Shown here: one piece after another, positions 32,088-35,824 of the stretch
Layout of the letters: every line of letters starts with the position of its first letter
Numbering within the stretch: position 1 is the first letter of the stretch
NCBI GenBank assembly: GCA_024400195.1
Contig: JAKSNC010000020.1
Span: 1-35,824 of the forward strand
DNA: 35,824 nucleotides
Source: Bacteroidales bacterium
GTDB taxonomy: Bacteria; Bacteroidota; Bacteroidia; Bacteroidales; F082
Direction: 5' to 3'
Notes under the pieces: generated by a model
What the model saw: the letters and a program-made list of their open reading frames with translations, nothing else
The model's database searches: none
Told to the model about the DNA's origin: nothing
Program-made: the position numbers and the translations under genes

Positions 32088-33368
32088 TCAGTCTTTCAGG
32101 CAGCCTAACGGGACGACAAGCACCCCGTCGGGGCGACGAAACGCATACTGGCCTGTGGCGGTCAATACCATGAGGAATGCCGGCTTGTTCATTTTGTCGG
32201 TGTCGATCTTGCTTTCGAGCAGTTTCAAAGTCTTCACACCTTCTTCAATAAGTCTTTCGCCACCTAACTTTATCTCTATCAATCCGTAACGGCCACCACG
32301 GAGACTCACGACGCCATCACATTCAAGGTTGTTTTTGTCGCGGTAATGATAAACATTTCCCGAGAGGGCATCGGCATAAACACGAAGGTCGCGCACGGCC
32401 ATTGTCTCGAAGAAAAGCCCCATGGTTCTGAGGTCGTTCATCAGATTGTGAGGACCGAGTTCAAGAGCCGCAGCAGCAATGGAAGGGTCAACGAAATAAC
32501 GGGTGTCGCTCGAACGGATGGCGGTTTTTGAACGCAGGTTCGGATTCCAAGCCTTCATGTCTTCGATCACGAAAATCTTTTTCAGGGCTTCAACATAATC
32601 GGAAACGGAGATTGACGACAGGGGTTCGATTTCATTCGCGGAGATGTCGTCGGCAAGGGTGTTATACGGGGCTTGCGAGCCTTGATTCCGTGCATACGAG
32701 CGCATCAGCCGACGCGCCCGCTGTTCGTCGCGCGAAACGCCATCGACTCGCGATATATCTCTCCTCACAACAGCTTCATAGTAGTTGGTCGCTATGGCGA
32801 GCGAAGGTCTTTCCCTCAAATTGACGGAGGCTGGCCAACCGCCTCGGCAAATGAGGTAAGCGATGTCTTCCAGTTTCTTGTCGTTCTGACCGAAGATGTC
32901 GGTATCGCCCTCAAACAACGATTTCAGGCTGACCTCGCCCGTCGACTCCTCTGATTCCCAAAGGCTCATCGGCCGCATCATAAGCCACGAGAAGCGCCCT
33001 GTTCCTGTGTGAATGATTTTGCCCGTGTCGGCAGGCACTGCACTTCCGGTGAATATGAACTGCCCCATCTCATGGCGGTGGTCAATCTCAAAACGGGCCG
33101 CATCCCAAAGTTTTGGCGCAAGTTGCCACTCATCTATCAACCGAGGTGTCTTGCCTTCCAGAATGGCTTTCGGACGGGCTTCGGCAAGCGTGAGATTTTG
33201 CTCGATATTTTCAGGGTCGTCCAAAAACAATACGCTTTTTGCCTTCTGTTCGGCTGTGGTAGTCTTTCCGCACCATTTCGGCCCTTCGACAAGCACTGCT
33301 CCTGCACTTTCCAACCGCAAATCAAGAAGGCTGTCTGCTATCCTTTTTTTGTATTTATATTCCCCCAT
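32088..33368 (-). CDS. AAA_14/DUF4143 ATP-binding protein with intact PD-(D/E)xK site
   Basis: A 426-residue P-loop protein: Walker A GPKWCGKT (29-36), Walker B PRLIDEWQ, sensor FIFTGSAVP, then a DUF4143 region (YLICRGGWPASV, YYEAVVRRDISRVDG). The C-terminal nuclease-like part keeps a complete site: LECDGVV, then GLIEIKLGG (ExK). This belongs to a different branch from the 16169 ATPase, which lacks the ExK. Cellular role of the family unsettled. It is preceded by a good promoter and by four 23-bp tandem repeats, a layout shared with the truncated member at 31515. Confidence 0.93.
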   Translation of the reverse strand: MGEYKYKKRIADSLLDLRLESAGAVLVEGPKWCGKTTTAEQKAKSVLFLDDPENIEQNLTLAEARPKAILEGKTPRLIDEWQLAPKLWDAARFEIDHRHEMGQFIFTGSAVPADTGKIIHTGTGRFSWLMMRPMSLWESEESTGEVSLKSLFEGDTDIFGQNDKKLEDIAYLICRGGWPASVNLRERPSLAIATNYYEAVVRRDISRVDGVSRDEQRARRLMRSYARNQGSQAPYNTLADDISANEIEPLSSISVSDYVEALKKIFVIEDMKAWNPNLRSKTAIRSSDTRYFVDPSIAAAALELGPHNLMNDLRTMGLFFETMAVRDLRVYADALSGNVYHYRDKNNLECDGVVSLRGGRYGLIEIKLGGERLIEEGVKTLKLLESKIDTDKMNKPAFLMVLTATGQYAFRRPDGVLVVPLGCLKD

Positions 33369-33390
33369 TTTTCAAGATTTTATGTCCGCT

Positions 33391-33425
33391 GCAAAAATAA
33401 CACAAATATTTGAAATACAAGCAAA
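33391..33425 (-). promoter_or_regulatory. Promoter of the 32088-33368 ATPase
   Basis: Minus strand: TTTG (33425-33422), 22 nt, TATTTTTGC (33399-33391), 23 bp before the ATG. Four 23-bp repeats start 10 bp upstream of the -33 element. Confidence 0.6.
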
Positions 33426-33435
33426 TATTTTTTCC

Positions 33436-33519
33436 ACTTATTCATTTGGCTGTGTTTTACTTATTCATTTGGCTGTGTTTTACTTATTCATTTGGCTATG
33501 TTTTGCTTATTCGTTTGGC
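33436..33519. repeat. 23-bp direct tandem repeat, four copies
   Basis: Units start at 33436, 33459, 33482 and 33505, each beginning ACTTATTCATTTGGCTGTG. The first two are identical, the third has one change, and the last is degenerate (GCTTATTCGTTTGGC). It lies just upstream of the ATPase promoter. Confidence 0.92.
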
Positions 33520-33576
33520 CGAAAGGCTTATCTCACTTTGTACCAGCCTCAAAAAGTAGACATGAAAAAATTTTTT

Positions 33577-33762
33577 AGAAGCTGTTTTGATTTGTTCGAT
33601 AGGGATTTGCATTATATTTTCGAGCAGATTTTTCTTGTTTTGCGACGAAGAATAGTGGACTATTCGAGGAGTGAAACGAGGAAAAGATGCCAGAAAAATA
33701 TGCAAATCGCATCGAAATAACATACAGTATAATTGTCATTGTAAGAAATCAAAACAGCTTCT
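33577..33762 (-). mobile_element. MITE-like element, copy B (inverted relative to copy A)
   Basis: A 186-bp element with perfect 17-bp terminal inverted repeats (AGAAGCTGTTTTGATTT at 33577-33593, its complement at 33746-33762). It aligns along its full length with the inverse complement of 15088-15265, with few substitutions and an 8-bp insertion (near 33657). Its frame encodes the same NKKNLLENIMQIPIEQIK string as copy A, which suggests either constraint or simply recent copying. Confidence 0.8.
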
Positions 33763-33782
33763 TACCAAAAAATTTTTTTTGT

Positions 33783-33814
33783 CTGGACAATAAAATATTT
33801 TATACTTAACTTTG
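33783..33814 (+). promoter_or_regulatory. Promoter of the second T9SS cargo gene
   Basis: TAACTTTG (33807-33814) is a consensus -7 box. The -33 region reads CTGG (33783-33786), 20 nt upstream, weaker. It aligns with the promoter at 13343-13374 and begins 20 bp after the MITE-like element. Confidence 0.5.
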
Positions 33815-34222
33815 TTATGTCGTTTCTCGAACAAGAAAAAGACGACACATTATGACACGTGATATATCAATATCGGCATCATCGGCATTCTTCTGGTGGA
33901 AGATGCAAAAAATAATACAACTTATTGATAATCAGTCGTTTACCCCCCCCCTACACACACATACGCATACGCCGCGCCATATACGCGTGTACACACCACT
34001 TAAAATTCATAGTTTCGAGTCCCACAATAAATAAAAGTGCCGGCTGGTTGTGGGACTGACAAAAAAAAGGAGGCGGAAAAATCACCACACCTCCGTCACT
34101 ACAAGGTAGATGGCCTTGACGGAAAGCACAAAAAACACCGCTTGAGCGGCAGGCGATACGCCGCAGAAAAACAGAAAAAATGAATTTGTATGAAGTTGAA
34201 GACATCTTGCAACAATAACGCT
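33815..34222 (+). other. Long leader with repeats and hairpins
   Basis: About 400 nt between promoter and ATG with no supportable gene. It contains ACTTATTGATAATCAGTC (from 33919), shared with the 13.4-kb leader, a C9 run (33943-33951), an AC-rich tract (33952-34000), and a perfect 10-bp stem AGTCCCACAA/TTGTGGGACT (34018-34027 with 34048-34057) followed by GACAAAAAAAAGG. A small stem CCGCT/AGCGG lies near 34139-34150. It could be a regulatory 5' untranslated region. Confidence 0.4.
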
Positions 34223-35728
34223 ATGAGAAAAATTCTTCTAACATTTGCTGTGCTGTCGGCCGCCTTTGCGGCGACAGCACAGTGCTGGAACATCGAGTCT
34301 GACCGAAAAGGTTGCCTTCTTGGTACTTGTTGCAACGCTGACAACGAGACCATACTCGTGGGCAGATACGACAAAGATAGTTTTAGTGCCCACGCTACCG
34401 CATTTGCGATAAAGATTGATGAGGATGGAAGTTATACAACTTTTCAGGCTGACGATGACGATTATAGTTCCTTCTTTGAGGTTGTTGCACTTGATGACGG
34501 AGGATGTTTTGTTGTGGGTGTTCGCGGAGAAGGTGTTAACGAGCGGTTATGGGTGTTGAAGTTCGACGAAGACCTTGAGGTGGTTAGCGAACACTTCTAC
34601 GATAAAGATGCAGAGTTTGCCGAACTTGAGTTTTGTTGCATGTTAATGACCAAGGATAACGACAGCACCTTCCTCGTGACAGGCTATGTAGGATTTGGAA
34701 GATACATAGGTTATTTCTACAGACTGAATGCCAACGGCGAATGCCTCAATAGCAAGTACATTCATCTTGGTGACTACGATGGCCTTTTTGATTATCACAT
34801 GTACTGGCCTGACTGCATAAGGGAAATGCATGAATGCTCCGACTTCTTGGTAATTGGGGCCGGCCAGGGTGGTAATCCGTCGTTTCTACGCTTCGACTAC
34901 GACTTCAACCTTGTATCGACCAACATCATCAACGATTTGCCCAATCCCAACCATGGTTCGGTAAATGAGGAAGTTACTTTGCTTACGTTTCTTTATTCAG
35001 ACTATTGGATTGACAGCACAAACCTGTTAATATCAGGGTATGCTGGTGAAGATACCGATGACAACTTGTTTATAGATAAACACTATATGTTTTTCGGCAA
35101 AGCCGATATAAATGCCAATATTTACGAGACGGTGTTCGTGGCCAACCAAGACACCCTGCACAGCACTATCCAATATCACAATATGTCGGTGGCTAACGAC
35201 ACCACGATATACATAGTCACAGAAGCTAATGTCGGTAGTTACTTAGGTCCTAGCGTTGTGGATATATACCTTGCCAACAAGGATTTGGAGTTGCTCGGCA
35301 GGCTGCTTCCGGATAACGTCAGTACGGGATACACACCTGTTACAGCTGTTGCCACAAAAGACGGCGGGATCGTAGTCGCCGAAAGTCAACCTTGGGATGA
35401 CGGTATGCGTATCAGGAAGTTCCTCAGAGATGATTTCAGATCGATTCTGTCCGTTTCGGAAGAGTCAGACCTGCTGCACGAATGCCTTGTTTACCCCAAT
35501 CCGGCTGTTGACGCGGTACACATCGACGTGTCGGGTCTCGACGTCGGTGACGGCAGAACCGTTTTCCGCGTCTTCGACGTCCTCGGCAGACAGTGCTTCA
35601 ACCGCACAATCAGCGGAGACGGCAGCGTGCTGACACTCGACGTTTCATTCCTCAAGTCGGGAACGTATTCGTTCCAAGTCATCAGAGACAAGGAAGTCCT
35701 CGTCAGTGACAAATTTATTAAACTTTAA
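34223..35728 (+). CDS. T9SS-exported protein with repeated beta segments
   Basis: A 501-residue secreted protein. Signal peptide about 1-20 (FAATAQ). The body has recurring segments of the type VALDDGGCFVVG, LVTGYVGFGRYIGYFYRLNANGE and VATKDGGIVVAESQ, a pattern seen in beta-propeller-like surface proteins, with Cys in the first half. The C terminus is a type IX sorting domain (CLVYPNPAVDAVHIDVSG, RVFDVLGRQ, FLKSGTYSFQVI, final KFIKL). Enzymatic motifs not seen; it may be adhesive or a structural surface protein. The frame extends to 34190, but the ATG at 34223 gives the signal peptide. The next secreted gene starts 25 bp after its stop. Confidence 0.88.
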   Translation: MRKILLTFAVLSAAFAATAQCWNIESDRKGCLLGTCCNADNETILVGRYDKDSFSAHATAFAIKIDEDGSYTTFQADDDDYSSFFEVVALDDGGCFVVGVRGEGVNERLWVLKFDEDLEVVSEHFYDKDAEFAELEFCCMLMTKDNDSTFLVTGYVGFGRYIGYFYRLNANGECLNSKYIHLGDYDGLFDYHMYWPDCIREMHECSDFLVIGAGQGGNPSFLRFDYDFNLVSTNIINDLPNPNHGSVNEEVTLLTFLYSDYWIDSTNLLISGYAGEDTDDNLFIDKHYMFFGKADINANIYETVFVANQDTLHSTIQYHNMSVANDTTIYIVTEANVGSYLGPSVVDIYLANKDLELLGRLLPDNVSTGYTPVTAVATKDGGIVVAESQPWDDGMRIRKFLRDDFRSILSVSEESDLLHECLVYPNPAVDAVHIDVSGLDVGDGRTVFRVFDVLGRQCFNRTISGDGSVLTLDVSFLKSGTYSFQVIRDKEVLVSDKFIKL

Positions 35729-35753
35729 AAATCGAACATTAAATTTTAAACAC

Positions 35754-35824
35754 ATGAAAAAGACATTATCAATATTCGGTATTATAGTTATCGCCGCCAC
35801 ATTCTCACACAAATTATCGGCACA
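35754..35824 (+). CDS. 5' end of a secreted protein (cut by the window edge)
   Basis: The ATG at 35754 opens a frame that begins with MKKTLSIFGIIVIAATFSHK, a typical signal peptide, and reads to the last base. It lies 25 bp after the T9SS cargo gene and on the same strand, so it is probably in the same operon. Function cannot be judged. Confidence 0.7.
   Translation, partial: MKKTLSIFGIIVIAATFSHKLSA

Noticed and set aside
33496-33723. Small protein-coding gene across the MITE-like element (and its relative at 15081-15278)
   Set aside because: The frame is part of a repeated inverted element, runs into unrelated flanking sequence, and has no start context. Treated as incidental.

Overview
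The window looks like chromosomal DNA from an uncultured member of the Bacteroidales (Bacteroidota). The evidence is the purH-mreB-mreC-mreD gene order, Bacteroidota-type promoters (TAnnTTTG boxes) in front of many genes with little sign of Shine-Dalgarno use, a TonB-dependent receptor of the outer-membrane beta-barrel family, YfhO, several lipoproteins, and two proteins that end in type IX secretion (T9SS) sorting domains. No rRNA, tRNA, phage gene, recognisable transposase or CRISPR array was seen.

Layout. 1-3440: the end of an upstream transcription unit (terminator), a promoter, and a single-protein restriction-modification enzyme of the type ISP-like/IIG kind without a helicase. 3462-5039: a lipoprotein with three Ig-like (Big_2) repeats. 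5163-10084 (minus): purH, mreB, mreC, mreD and a periplasmic TlpA-like lipoprotein, probably one operon. 10296-13266: an acyl-CoA (methylcrotonyl-type) carboxylase beta subunit, and a divergent beta-lactamase-fold serine hydrolase lipoprotein. 13331-14961: an AT-rich cassette with its own promoter, a long structured leader, a small lipoprotein and a small multi-pass membrane protein. 15088-19580: a repeat-rich island. It holds a MITE-like element, two secreted proteins that share a C-terminal module (GExGE-CEDCP...VTKGTKTVKLYNPE), a third broken copy of that module, an AAA_14/DUF4143 ATPase, the decayed tail of a second such ATPase, three copies of one promoter cassette, and arrays of 7-14 bp tandem repeats. 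19587-25977: a tiny membrane protein, a DUF362 ferredoxin-like protein, a TonB-dependent receptor and a PIF1-like helicase. 26146-31487 (minus): a T9SS-exported thioredoxin-fold protein, a GT4 glycosyltransferase and a YfhO membrane protein. 31515-33762: a truncated and an intact AAA_14/DUF4143 ATPase, each with tandem repeats just upstream of its promoter, then a second inverted copy of the MITE-like element. 33783-35824: a long leader resembling the one at 13.3 kb, a T9SS cargo protein, and the start of another secreted protein.

Most likely biology: conserved housekeeping blocks (cell shape, purines, acyl-CoA metabolism, glycosylation) are interrupted by two accessory islands, 13.3-19.6 kb and 31.5-34.2 kb. 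The islands share repeats, ATPases of one superfamily, and leaders. The most novel material is the surface-protein family with a shared C-terminal tail, its repeated promoters and hairpin repeats, and the pattern of tandem repeat, promoter, then DUF4143 ATPase. The restriction enzyme shows a sharp base-composition break over its target-recognition domain, which suggests specificity swapping.
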